Assembly (NCBI GenBank): GCA_017304135.1
Contig: JAFLBB010000037.1
Location: 1-41,395 of the forward strand
DNA length: 41,395 nucleotides
Source: Acidobacteriota bacterium
Lineage (GTDB): Bacteria; Acidobacteriota; Terriglobia; Bryobacterales; Bryobacteraceae
Reading direction: 5' to 3'
Shown: in pieces, positions 7,508 through 19,106 of the stretch
Numbering within the stretch: position 1 is the first letter of the stretch
How the letters are laid out: each line of letters begins with the position of its first letter
The notes under the pieces: model-generated
The model's input: only the letters and a program-made list of their open reading frames with translations
What the model was told of the DNA's origin: nothing
Databases searched by the model: none
Position numbers and translations under genes: made by a program

Positions 7508-9916
7508 CTGCGGCACGCCCTTCCCTTCGCACTGCGCCAACTCCGCGCCGCGCCCTGGTTCGCCTTCGCCGTCGTCATCACGCTGGGCCTCGGCATCGGC
7601 GTCAACACGGCCGTCTTCAGCTTCGTGCACGCGCTCCTTCTGCGCCCGCTCCCCTACCCGCAAGCAGGCCGCATCGTCACCATTGAATCCCTGCGCGGCG
7701 GCCAGCCGGGCAAGCTCACCCCGCGCGAATGGGAAGAACTTTCGCGCGACAAGGCAATCTTCGGTAGCGTCGCCGGCTGGTATCCCAGCCAGTACAACTA
7801 CGCCGAGGACGGCCAGCCCGCCGTCTTCACCGCCTGCATGACCACGGCCAGCCTGTTCGACGTCTTCCGCCTTCCGCCCGCGCATGGCGCCGCCTGGGAC
7901 GACGCCCAACACCGCCGCACCAACCCTGTCCTGGTGATGAGCGATGCGCTGTGGCGGAAACGCTTCGCCGCCAATCCCGCCCTCGTCGGCCGCACCCTCT
8001 CGCTCGACTTCGCCCCCTACCGCGTCACCGGCATCGCCTCTCCCGCATTCGACTTCCCCGCCGGCATCGACCTCTACCGCGCGGCGAATCTGGGCGGAGC
8101 GCAGAACTGGGAGGTGCGCAGCCTCTTCATCGTCGCCCGCCTCCAGCCGGCCGTCTCCAACGAACAGGCGGCGCAATCCCTCAAGGCCTTTGCCGCTCGC
8201 ATGGAAGCCGATTTCCCAGCCACCAATCGCGGCGTCGGCTTCCGCGTCACGCCGCTTCGCGAATCCCTGATCGGCCCGGTCAAGTCGTACCTGCTCCTCA
8301 CCCTCGGCCTCTCCGCAGCCGTCCTCTTGATCGCCGTCGTCAACGTGGCCAATCTCATGCTCTCGCGCGGCCTGGCGCGGCACAAGGAAATCGTCATCCG
8401 CGCCGCCCTCGGCGCCACACCGTTCCGGCTCGCCGCTGAACTGCTCCGCGAAGGCCTCCTGCTCTCCCTGCTCGGCTGCGCCGCCGGAGTTGCTCTGGCC
8501 AATTGGTGGATGTCGCTGCTGAAGACTATGCTGCGCCTCAACCTGCCCGCCTGGATGGACGTCCACCTCGACGCCCGCGTGCTTCTCTTCGCGCTGCTTG
8601 TCTCCCTCACCACCGGCGCGGTGGTGACGCTGGTTCCGGCGCTCTCCGCGGCCCGCACCGACCTCACCTCCGTGCTCGGCGAGGGTTCGCGCGGCTCCTC
8701 GAGCGGTGTCGCGCAGTCACGTCTTCGCGCCGCCCTGGTTGTGTCTGAACTCGCCCTGGCCACCACGCTGCTCATCGTCGCCGCCCTGCTCGTCATCAGC
8801 TACCAGCGCCTGCAGCGCGTCGACCCCGGCTTCCAGCCCGCCCGCCTGCTCACCTTCCATACCGACCCGCCCTGGTCGCGCTACAACACCGCCGGGCAAA
8901 CCTCGCTCTTCTACAGGCTCGCCCTCGAAAAACTGAACGCGCTGCCCGGCGTGGAAGCCGCCTCCAACCACAGCCTCCCGCTGGCCACCAACCAGAACTA
9001 CGGCAAGCCGGTGATGGAAGCCGAAGGCCAGGGCCTCGAACAAATCGAGCGGAACCCCTATGTCAACGTGCAAATCGTCAGCCCGAACTACTTCCGCGTG
9101 ATGGGTGTTCCCATGAGGCAGGGCCGCGCCTTCTCCTCCGAAGATCACCTGGAGTCCACCCCGGTGGCGATTCTCAGCCGCCCCCTGGCAAACCGCCTCT
9201 TTGGCCCCGGGAATCCCACCGGCAAGCGAGTCCGCATGCGCGGCCTGCTCGGTTCGCTCACCGATTCGCAGCAATCCTGGTTCACCGTCATCGGCGTGGC
9301 CGAAGGCGTCCGCGGCGATAGCCTTCTCGCGCCGCCAAGCATGGACGTCTATCTCTCCGATCAGCAGCAGTTCGCCGGCGACTCGTTCTTCGTGCTCCGA
9401 TCCACGCGTCCGGCCTTCGAACTGGAGCGGGAAGCCTCCCGCGCCATCCGCCAGGTCGACCCGTCCCAGCCCATCTTCGATGTCCGCACCATGGACGAAC
9501 GCATCCAGGACGGCGTCTGGCAGCGCCGCCTGGCCGGCCGCCTCAGCCTGCTCTTCGGCGCCCTGGCCATCCTGCTTGCAGGCGTTGGTGTCTACAGCGT
9601 CCTCGCTTACGGTGTGTCGCGGCGCAAACGGGAAATGGGCATTCGCCTCGCCCTCGGCGCCACTCCAGGACAGGTTCGGCGCGCCGTGCTCGCCCAAGGG
9701 CTCCGGCTGGCCCTTCTGGGCGCGGCTGCCGGAGCGGCCATGGCCGCCGTCCTCGGCGGAGCCCTCGGCTCGTTGCTCCACGCCACCCATCCCTGGGATG
9801 CGACGGTCTATGCGGCCGCCATAGCCCTGGTCTCCGGCCTCAGCGCCCTCGCCTGTTACCTCCCCGCCCGCCGCGCCTCCGAGGCCGATCCCTCCGCCAC
9901 CCTCCGCCAGGAATAA
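7508..9916 (+). CDS. ADOP-type fused MacB/FtsX permease with probable CTG start
   Basis: An 802-residue protein with two MacB periplasmic-core plus FtsX-permease units in tandem, the design of Acidobacterial duplicated orphan permeases. It opens with RHALPFALRQLRAAP, then the first helix and the family motif GIGVNTAVFSFVHALLLRPLPYP. FtsX blocks appear near residue 300 (RHKEIVIRAALGATPFRL) and 700 (RRKREMGIRLALGATPGQVRRA). There is no ATG, GTG or TTG in frame at the N-terminal boundary. The only sensible start is CTG at 7508, with AAGGAG (7496-7501) six bases upstream. The frame is open further upstream but there it only shadows the previous gene. No ATPase is fused, so it may share one with the operon. 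Substrate unknown. Confidence 0.88.
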   Translation: MRHALPFALRQLRAAPWFAFAVVITLGLGIGVNTAVFSFVHALLLRPLPYPQAGRIVTIESLRGGQPGKLTPREWEELSRDKAIFGSVAGWYPSQYNYAEDGQPAVFTACMTTASLFDVFRLPPAHGAAWDDAQHRRTNPVLVMSDALWRKRFAANPALVGRTLSLDFAPYRVTGIASPAFDFPAGIDLYRAANLGGAQNWEVRSLFIVARLQPAVSNEQAAQSLKAFAARMEADFPATNRGVGFRVTPLRESLIGPVKSYLLLTLGLSAAVLLIAVVNVANLMLSRGLARHKEIVIRAALGATPFRLAAELLREGLLLSLLGCAAGVALANWWMSLLKTMLRLNLPAWMDVHLDARVLLFALLVSLTTGAVVTLVPALSAARTDLTSVLGEGSRGSSSGVAQSRLRAALVVSELALATTLLIVAALLVISYQRLQRVDPGFQPARLLTFHTDPPWSRYNTAGQTSLFYRLALEKLNALPGVEAASNHSLPLATNQNYGKPVMEAEGQGLEQIERNPYVNVQIVSPNYFRVMGVPMRQGRAFSSEDHLESTPVAILSRPLANRLFGPGNPTGKRVRMRGLLGSLTDSQQSWFTVIGVAEGVRGDSLLAPPSMDVYLSDQQQFAGDSFFVLRSTRPAFELEREASRAIRQVDPSQPIFDVRTMDERIQDGVWQRRLAGRLSLLFGALAILLAGVGVYSVLAYGVSRRKREMGIRLALGATPGQVRRAVLAQGLRLALLGAAAGAAMAAVLGGALGSLLHATHPWDATVYAAAIALVSGLSALACYLPARRASEADPSATLRQE

Positions 9917-10048
9917 CGGCCCGGCGCAATGGCCGCCTCGAAGCCGGATCACTCCGCCGCCGCTCCGCTGGCCGCCCCTGCTCCCCCGCATACCTCCTTC
10001 CTCGCGCCGCTCACCGCCCGGCACTCGTCATCGCCCGCCGCTTCGGTC

Positions 10049-12514
<2,466 letters not shown>

Positions 12515-12532
12515 ACGCGTGCCAGTCGCCGG

Positions 12533-13756
12533 CTAAACGCTGGCCGCGCTCTCCGCCGTCTCCACCACTTCCCACGGCGGAAAGTAGTCGTCCAGCGCCT
12601 CCCACACTTCCACCGGTTGCTCCAGCTCCTCCGCCGTCAGCAGGCAGGCATCCAACGCCGCGGTCATCGCCGCCCGGTCCAGTCCCGTTCCAATGAACAC
12701 GATCTCCTGCCGCCGGTCGCCCACCTTTTCGTCCCACAGCGAACGAATCTCCTGTACGGCCTCCTCGTCCTGCGGCCACTCGGCGCGGTCCACGCAGGCA
12801 TACCAGAAGCCGCCCGGCTCAATGGAGACCGCGATCCCGGCCAGCGAGAAGACGCCCACAATCGCCGGCCTCGACGCCAGCCATAGAAATCCCTTCGCCC
12901 GCAGCACGCCCTCCGGTTGGTGCTCCAACCACTCCGCTAGCTTTTTCGGGTGAAACGGCCGCCGCGCCCGGTACACAAAGCTCGAAATGCCATACTCCTC
13001 GCTCTCCGGTACATGATGCCCGTTCAACTCCTGCATCCAACCCGCCGACTGCGACGCCTTGTCCATGTCAAACAGCCCCGTCCCCATCACCTCCCACAGC
13101 GGCACCGCCCCATGCCGCGCTTCCAAAATCCTCGCCCCAGGATTCAACCGCCGCAACAGGGCCTTCAAGCGCCCCAGGTCCTCCGCCGCCACCAGGTCCG
13201 TCTTGTTCACCACGATGACATCGGCGAACTCCACCTGGTCGCTCAATAAGTCCGAGATCGTCCGGTCGTCTTCCTCGCCCACACCCCTCTCGCGGTCGCT
13301 CAGGTTGGCTGACTCAACGAAGTCGTCCAGGAACTTCGCCGCGTCCACCACCGTGACCATCGTGTCCAGCCGGGCCACCTGTCCCAGGCACTGCCCGGTC
13401 TCGTCCTCAAACGAGAAGGTCATCGCCACCGGCAGCGGCTCGGAGATCCCGGTCGACTCAATCAGCAGGTAGTCAAACCGCCCCTCGCGCGCCAGCCGCG
13501 ACACCTCCACCAGTAGGTCCTCGCGCAGCGTGCAGCAGATACAGCCGTTCGACATCTCCACCAGTTTTTCGTGCACCCGGTCCAGCGAGGCGCCACCCTC
13601 CCGCACCAGTTGCGCGTCGATGTTCACCTCGCTCATGTCGTTCACGATGACAGCCACGCGCATCCCTTCGCGATTGTGCAGCACGTGATTCAGAAGTGTC
13701 GTCTTGCCGGCGCCGAGGAAACCCGAGAGCACCGTGACGGGCAGTTGTGTGGCCAT
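12533..13756 (-). CDS. COG0523 (CobW/ZigA-type) GTP-binding metal chaperone
   Basis: A 407-residue G3E-family GTPase. With the start at 13756 ([15 protein letters not shown]), the Walker A is GFLGAGKTT (12-20). The metal-binding CxCC motif sits in GCICC (71-75), followed by ESTGISEP (100-107) and the guanine-specificity motif NKTD (184-187). A CobW C-terminal domain begins near [17 protein letters not shown]. Members of this family insert or allocate metals, often zinc, and many are induced by zinc starvation. The frame extends to an ATG at 13795, with another at 13771, but homology favours 13756. No recognisable Zur box is seen upstream. It faces the MacA-like gene divergently. The exact client metal and protein are not determined by sequence. 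Confidence 0.92.
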   Translation of the reverse strand: MATQLPVTVLSGFLGAGKTTLLNHVLHNREGMRVAVIVNDMSEVNIDAQLVREGGASLDRVHEKLVEMSNGCICCTLREDLLVEVSRLAREGRFDYLLIESTGISEPLPVAMTFSFEDETGQCLGQVARLDTMVTVVDAAKFLDDFVESANLSDRERGVGEEDDRTISDLLSDQVEFADVIVVNKTDLVAAEDLGRLKALLRRLNPGARILEARHGAVPLWEVMGTGLFDMDKASQSAGWMQELNGHHVPESEEYGISSFVYRARRPFHPKKLAEWLEHQPEGVLRAKGFLWLASRPAIVGVFSLAGIAVSIEPGGFWYACVDRAEWPQDEEAVQEIRSLWDEKVGDRRQEIVFIGTGLDRAAMTAALDACLLTAEELEQPVEVWEALDDYFPPWEVVETAESAASV

Positions 13757-14012
13757 GCCTGATCGAACCATGGCGTCGTCGGCAGTCCCATCCATTACCG
13801 GCGGGTGGGCGATTTCCGCCCATGCTCTGCCCCACCAGGCCGGTGAGCGGACGGCGCCAACTCGCCGCGTCCACCCGCCCCCCGCAATCCCTCGTCACCC
13901 GCGCCTTCTTCTGCCGTTCGCCACCCCAACCAGTCCACTCGTCCTCGCTACAGGCCCGCACATCGGAACTGCGTCCGCCTTGGCCGTACCCGCCTCCATA
14001 ATAGCCTCACTC

Positions 14013-15269
14013 ATGGACATCGCCCGCGAAGGCGTCAGCCGCCGCAAGTGGAGCAAGCGCATCGCTTGGAGTGCGGCTGCGGCTCTCATCATCTCGGGCG
14101 CCGCGCTGGCCATCGCCCGCCTCAAGCCCGCCGCCATCTCTCTGGATGCCGCCTCGCTGCTCATCGATACCGTCAAACGCGGTCCGCTCGTCATTCAACA
14201 CCGCGGGCTCGGCGTCCTCGTCCCGGAAGAGTTCATGTGGCTGCCGGCTGTCACTGACGGACGCGTCGAGAAGATCCACATCCGCCCCGGCGCCGCCGTC
14301 CGTCCGGAATCGGTCATCCTCACGCTCTCCAATCCGGAGTTGAACGTCGCCGCGCTCGAAGCCGGTTTCCTCGTCAAGGCGGCCGAAGCGAAATACCGGG
14401 ACCTCGAGGTGCAACTCAAGAGCCAGCGCTTCGCCCTGCAGGCCGAGTTGGCCCGCATCGAGTCCGAAAGCGTCCAGGCCAAACTCAAGGCCGATCGCGA
14501 TGAGCAACTCTTCCAGCAACAACTGCTCGCCGATCTCAACCTCCGCCTCTCCGTCGCCGCCGCCGAAGAGTGGTCCAAACGCCTCGCTCTTGAGCGCGAA
14601 CGGCTTGCGATCCAGCGTGATGCCTCCGACGCCCAGTTGGCCGTGCAGCGCGCCGAAATCGAAAAGCTCCAGGCGCTCGCCCAGCTCAAGCGCGACCAGG
14701 TGGCTGCCCTCGCCGTCCGCGCTGGAGCCGTCGGCGTACTCCAGGAATTGTCCGTGCAAGAGGGCCAGAGAATCGCCGCCGGCTCCATTCTGGCCAAAGT
14801 CGCCCAGCCGGCCAAACTCAAGGCCGAACTGCGCATTCCCGAAACCCAGGCCAAGGATCTCGTCCTCGGTCAGTCCGCGCAAATCGATACCCGCAACGGC
14901 ATCGTCGCCGGCCACGTCGTGCGCATCGATCCCGCCGCCAAGGAAGGCACCGTGCTCGTCGACGTGCGGCTCGACGGACCACTGCCTCCCGGCGCTCGCC
15001 CCGACTTGAGTGTCGACGGCACCATCGAGGTCGAACGGCTCCCCGATGTTCTCTACACCGGCCGCCCCGCCTTCGGCCAGCCCGGTGCCAGCGTCACGCT
15101 GTTTCGCCTCGCCCCGGCCGGCGATGAGGCTGCGCGCCTCCCCGTCCGGCTGGGCCGGGCCTCGGTGAACTTCATCGAGATCCGCGGCGGTCTCGCCGCC
15201 GGCGATCGCGTCATCCTCTCCGATACCCCCACCGCCGAAGGCCAGGAACGCATCCTGCTCAGGAGATAA
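14013..15269 (+). CDS. Periplasmic adaptor (HlyD/MacA-like membrane fusion protein)
   Basis: A 418-residue membrane-fusion protein that would bridge an inner-membrane ABC exporter to an outer-membrane channel. The start at 14013 gives a basic cytoplasmic tail followed by a single transmembrane anchor (WSAAAALIISGAALAIA, about residues 21-37). A biotinyl-lipoyl-like half (VEKIHIRPGAAVRPESVILTL) comes next. A long, charged, Ala/Gln/Glu/Lys-rich coiled-coil hairpin spans about residues 115-240, then the second lipoyl half (LQELSVQEGQRIAAGSIL). Beta-barrel and membrane-proximal domains close the protein. The frame is open upstream to 13704, but that part lacks family similarity. The ATPase gene follows 7 bases after the stop, preceded by AGGAGAT. 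Confidence 0.9.
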   Translation: MDIAREGVSRRKWSKRIAWSAAAALIISGAALAIARLKPAAISLDAASLLIDTVKRGPLVIQHRGLGVLVPEEFMWLPAVTDGRVEKIHIRPGAAVRPESVILTLSNPELNVAALEAGFLVKAAEAKYRDLEVQLKSQRFALQAELARIESESVQAKLKADRDEQLFQQQLLADLNLRLSVAAAEEWSKRLALERERLAIQRDASDAQLAVQRAEIEKLQALAQLKRDQVAALAVRAGAVGVLQELSVQEGQRIAAGSILAKVAQPAKLKAELRIPETQAKDLVLGQSAQIDTRNGIVAGHVVRIDPAAKEGTVLVDVRLDGPLPPGARPDLSVDGTIEVERLPDVLYTGRPAFGQPGASVTLFRLAPAGDEAARLPVRLGRASVNFIEIRGGLAAGDRVILSDTPTAEGQERILLRR

Positions 15270-15276
15270 CGAAACC

Positions 15277-15972
15277 ATGGAAGAGGCACTGATCCAACTC
15301 GACGGCGTCAAAAAGGTCTTCCTCACCGATGAGGTCGAGACCCACGCTCTTGCCGGCATCGGCATGGAGATCCGCAAGGGCGAGTATGTCGCCATCTCCG
15401 GTCCCTCCGGCTGCGGCAAGTCGACGCTGCTGTCCATCCTCGGCCTGCTCGATTCGCCCAGCGCCGGCAGCTACCGTCTCAATGGCATCTCCGTGCACGG
15501 CTTGAAGCCCGCCGAACGCGCCCGCATCCGCAACCGCGAGATCGGCTTCATCTTCCAGGCCTTCAACCTCATCGGCGACCTCACCGTCTACGAGAACGTC
15601 GAACTCCCGCTCACCTATCGCGACATGAGCGCGCAGGAGCGCAAACAACGTGTGCTGGAAGCCCTCGATCGCGTTCAGATGTCCCACCGCACACGCCACT
15701 TCCCGGCCCAGCTCTCCGGCGGCCAGCAACAGCGTGTCGCCGTGGCCCGCGCCCTCAGCGGCAGTCCGTCCATCCTGCTCGCTGACGAGCCCACCGGCAA
15801 CCTCGACTCCCGCAACGGCGAGGCCGTCATGGAATTGCTCCAGAGCCTCCACAAACAAGGCTCCACCGTCTGCATGGTGACTCACGATCCGCGCTACGCC
15901 CAACACGCCGGCCGCACCATCCACATCTTCGACGGCCGCATCGTCGACGAGCCGCCTGAACCCCACGCCTGA
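15277..15972 (+). CDS. MacB/LolD-type ABC transporter ATP-binding protein
   Basis: A 231-residue ATPase with complete motifs: Walker [10 protein letters not shown] (42-50), Q-loop FIFQ (Q94), signature [15 protein letters not shown] (146-160), Walker [13 protein letters not shown] (166-177) and switch histidine in VTHD (203). The DEPTGNLD form is typical of the MacB/LolD/FtsE subfamily, which works by mechanotransmission rather than classical transport. It lies between a MacA-like adaptor and an ADOP permease, so the three probably form one efflux or extrusion complex. A broken second copy of an ATPase gene starts 8 bases after this gene's stop codon. Confidence 0.94.
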   Translation: MEEALIQLDGVKKVFLTDEVETHALAGIGMEIRKGEYVAISGPSGCGKSTLLSILGLLDSPSAGSYRLNGISVHGLKPAERARIRNREIGFIFQAFNLIGDLTVYENVELPLTYRDMSAQERKQRVLEALDRVQMSHRTRHFPAQLSGGQQQRVAVARALSGSPSILLADEPTGNLDSRNGEAVMELLQSLHKQGSTVCMVTHDPRYAQHAGRTIHIFDGRIVDEPPEPHA

Positions 15973-15979
15973 GGCCGGC

Positions 15980-16370
15980 ATGATCCGCCTCCACAAAATC
16001 GCGAAGGCTCGCCGCCGCCCAGCCGTCGAGTTCTTTGTGCTCCGCCGCGTTTCGCTCCCCATCGGCGAAAGATCGTCGTCACCGCACTGGGATTCTCCGG
16101 GGCGGGAAAGTCCACTGGCGCGTAAAGCAGCAGACCGACTGGAAATGCGGTCGCGTCGGCTTCGTTCTCCAGCGCTACCATCTGCTCGACAAACTCACAG
16201 CATCGCGCCGACCCCGTCGCCGATGCCCTCGGCCGCGTCCCGAGCGTCGCCAAACAAGGACTGCACCAGCCCGCGCACCGGGCTCACCGTCATCGAGGTC
16301 TTTCACTCGGCAACCAACGCCGCCCACGGTGCCAGCACACGCACGTTTCGCGAAGGCTGAATCGAATTCG
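15980..16370 (+). pseudogene. Decayed ABC transporter ATPase gene
   Basis: Remains of a second MacB/LolD-type ATPase, broken by several frameshifts. It opens MIRLHKIAK and continues to LRRVSLPIGE. After a frame change, a Walker A reads GFSGAGKST (16089-16115), followed at once by TAA. In the next frame RVGFVLQRYHLLDKLTA (about 16151-16201) is the Q-loop region (Gln codon 16170-16172). In another frame ADALGRV and later LSLGNQRR (16300-16323) match the signature region. No Walker B or switch histidine can be found, so the 3' third is lost or unrecognisable. The right boundary is approximate. The 170 bases up to the permease start hold no further recognisable piece. Confidence 0.8.
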
Positions 16371-16539
16371 ACGTCGCCACCAGAGCCTCGGTCGCCATAC
16401 CCTGCTCCTCCTCCGGCTGAGCCCCCCCGGCGCGCCGCCTCCCGCTCGCGCGTCATACGGGTCCAGTCACCCTCTCTCCGCAGCCGCTAGTCGCCTGCCC
16501 CTTGTCTACGCCGCTGCTTGCCCGTAATTTGGGCCAACA

Positions 16540-18960
16540 ATGCTGGATACCCTCTTCCGGAACCTGAAGCTGGCCATGCGCCAGATCGCGCGCCAGCCCG
16601 CTCTGGCCGGCGCCATCGTGCTCACGCTCGCCCTCGCCATCGGCGCCAATACGGCCATCTTCAGTTTCGTCAACGCACTCCTGCTACGCCCCTTTCCCTT
16701 CCACGACCCGGACCGGCTCGTGGAAATCCAGTCTGTCCGCGGTGGCCAGCCGGGTAAGGTCTCCATCGTCGAGATCGAAGACTTCAAACGCCAGATCACC
16801 TCCCTCGAAAGCATCGCCGCTCACAAAGGCGGCGCCGGCGGCTACAACTACTCCGGCGACGGCCGCCCCGACGAATGGCGCGCCGTGCTCACCACCGGGA
16901 ATTTGTTCGAAGTCCTTGGCGTCCCGCTCGCCGCCGGCGCCCCCTGGCCGGAGTCGGCCGACCGCAAGCGCGACGACCGCGTCATGATCAGCTACAGTGT
17001 CTGGGCGCGCAGCTTCGGCGCCAGGCCCAACGCCGTCGGCAAGGCCATCTCACTCGATCACGCCCCCGGCTACACCCTCGATGCCGTTGTTGGGCGTGGC
17101 TTCGACTTCCCCCGCGGCATCCAGGTCTATCGCTCCATCGGCGGCTTCGTGAACTATGAGAAACGCGATGCCCGCGACGTCGTAGGGATCGCGCGCCTGA
17201 AGAGTGGCGCCACCTTGGCCCGGTTCCAGGGAGAGCTCGACTCCCTCGCCAGCCGCCTGCAAGCGGAATTTCCGGGCTCGAACGAAGGGTTGACCTTCCG
17301 CGCCCTCCCCTTCCGCGAACTCTACTCAGGCAGCGTCCGCCCCTACCTGCTCCTCCTGTTCGGCGCCGTCGGCTTCGTGCTCCTGATTGCCTGCGGCAAC
17401 GTCGTCAACCTGCTCCTCTCGCGCGCCCTCAGCCGTGATCGCGAAATGGCCGTCCGTGTCGCCCTTGGCGCCGGCCGTCATCAGATCGTCGCCCAGTTGC
17501 TCACCGAAAGCCTCCTGCTCTCGCTGCTCGCCGCCGGCCTGGGCGTCGGCTTGGCCTGGGTTTGGATGGGCGCTATCCGGCGCCTGATTGGCGCGGAACT
17601 CCCCCAATGGCTGATCATCGACATCGATGCCCGCGTGCTGCTCTTCAGCGTCGTCATCGCCATTGCCGCGGGGGTTCTCTCCGGACTTGCGCCCGCTCTG
17701 CATGCCTCCGGCGGCGCCATCGCCGGCACCCTCAAGGAGGGTGGGCGGGGAGGAACCGGTAGCCGTGCCACCGGCCGCCTTCGCGACTGGATGATCATCG
17801 GTGAGGTCGCCGTGGCCGTTGTCCTTCTCGCCGGCGCCGGACTCGTCATCCGTGGATTCCTCCTCCTCCAATCCCAATCCAAGGGCTTCGACTCTTCCTC
17901 GGTGGCCACCTTCCGTGTCGCCCTCGGATGGAGACGCTACGGCCCGGGCACCATCCCGCGCTACTACGAGCAGGCTCTGGAGAAGATCGCCGCGATCCCC
18001 GGCGTGCGCGAAGCCGCCATGGACACCGATCCCGCCCTCGCGCGCCAGGAAGAGACCATGCCCGCCACAGTCCAGCGCGAAGGCCAGGCCCCTCATGAGA
18101 TCCTGCGCAATCCCTACGTGACCGCTCACACCATCAGCGAAAACTACCTCGCTTTCGCCCGCATCCCCCTCAGGGCTGGCCGCGTGTTCAACTCATTTGA
18201 TCGCAAGGAGTCTGAACCCGTGGCCATCGTCAGCGAACGCCTCGCGCGCCACCTCTGGCCGCAAGCCGACCCCATCGGCAAACGCTTCCTCCACAACCCC
18301 GTCTCGCGCTACTCCGTCTGGCGCAAGGTCGTCGGCGTCGCCGCCAACGTTCAACAGCGCGAACTCGGTGGCGAGCCGGGCTTTGACGTCTACCTGCCTT
18401 ACCGTCAGGAAACCTCCGCCGCCAATCAGTACATCATGGCCCGCACCAACCTCGGCATGGCTGAATTCACCCGCCTCGCCGAGCAGGCGCTGTGGAGCAT
18501 CGACCCCGAACAATCCGTCTTCGACTTCGCCACCTGGGACCAGCGCATCCTGAACAGCATCTGGCAACTCCGCATCTCGCGCCTGCTGCTCATGGCCTTC
18601 GCAGGCGTGGCGCTTGTGCTCGCCGCCATCGGCATCTATGGCGTCATGTCCTACCTCGTGGGCCAGCGCCGCCGCGAGATGGGCATCCGCCTCGCCCTCG
18701 GCGCCAGCCCCGGTTCGGTGCGGGCGCTCATCTTCAAACGGGGCGCGCTGCTGACCGCGGCCGGGATGACGATCGGTCTGGCCGCCTCGCTCGCCCTCGG
18801 CGCTGTGCTCGAAAGCGCGGTGCACGGCGTCGAAATGACCGCGCCGGGTGTCTTCGCCGCGGCCATTGCCATCCTTGCACTGGTGACCCTAACCGCCTGC
18901 GCCGCCCCCGCCTGGCGCGCCTCGCGCGTCGATCCCGTCGTGGCTTTGCGCCAGGAGTAG
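16540..18960 (+). CDS. ADOP-type fused MacB/FtsX permease
   Basis: An 806-residue tandem MacB/FtsX permease. It begins MLDTLFRNLKLAMRQIARQP with the family motif IGANTAIFSFVNALLLRPFPF near residues 33-53. FtsX blocks lie near residue 302 (RDREMAVRVALGAGRHQI) and 705 (QRRREMGIRLALGASPGSV). It ends SRVDPVVALRQE, the standard ADOP tail. Its first 70 residues are close to those of the ADOP at 7508, including the shared SVRGGQPGKVS / SLRGGQPGKLT stretch, which suggests paralogy by duplication. It completes a MacAB-like set with the adaptor and ATPase upstream. No good ribosome binding site precedes the ATG. Substrate unknown. Confidence 0.9.
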   Translation: MLDTLFRNLKLAMRQIARQPALAGAIVLTLALAIGANTAIFSFVNALLLRPFPFHDPDRLVEIQSVRGGQPGKVSIVEIEDFKRQITSLESIAAHKGGAGGYNYSGDGRPDEWRAVLTTGNLFEVLGVPLAAGAPWPESADRKRDDRVMISYSVWARSFGARPNAVGKAISLDHAPGYTLDAVVGRGFDFPRGIQVYRSIGGFVNYEKRDARDVVGIARLKSGATLARFQGELDSLASRLQAEFPGSNEGLTFRALPFRELYSGSVRPYLLLLFGAVGFVLLIACGNVVNLLLSRALSRDREMAVRVALGAGRHQIVAQLLTESLLLSLLAAGLGVGLAWVWMGAIRRLIGAELPQWLIIDIDARVLLFSVVIAIAAGVLSGLAPALHASGGAIAGTLKEGGRGGTGSRATGRLRDWMIIGEVAVAVVLLAGAGLVIRGFLLLQSQSKGFDSSSVATFRVALGWRRYGPGTIPRYYEQALEKIAAIPGVREAAMDTDPALARQEETMPATVQREGQAPHEILRNPYVTAHTISENYLAFARIPLRAGRVFNSFDRKESEPVAIVSERLARHLWPQADPIGKRFLHNPVSRYSVWRKVVGVAANVQQRELGGEPGFDVYLPYRQETSAANQYIMARTNLGMAEFTRLAEQALWSIDPEQSVFDFATWDQRILNSIWQLRISRLLLMAFAGVALVLAAIGIYGVMSYLVGQRRREMGIRLALGASPGSVRALIFKRGALLTAAGMTIGLAASLALGAVLESAVHGVEMTAPGVFAAAIAILALVTLTACAAPAWRASRVDPVVALRQE

Positions 18961-19106
18961 CCGGCTCAACGGAACACCGTCACACCGCCACATACGGCCC
19001 CAAGCGCTGCCGCTGACCTGCTCACTCCGGGCCACTCACTGGGGAAAGCCGTCCACCTGCCGGTTCGTCCTGTGAGAGAGCCCCGGTCCCTGTCTACACT
19101 CGTGCC

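Noticed and set aside
12515..12540. GCCAG/CTGGC inverted repeat as a bidirectional terminator between the convergent genes
   Set aside because: Five base pairs with a 14-base loop, no T-run, and partly inside the GTPase coding end.
13704..14012. Extending the MacA-like adaptor upstream to 13704
   Set aside because: The extra 103 residues are low-complexity, overlap the GTPase gene's start and would bury the membrane anchor. ATG 14013 fits the family.
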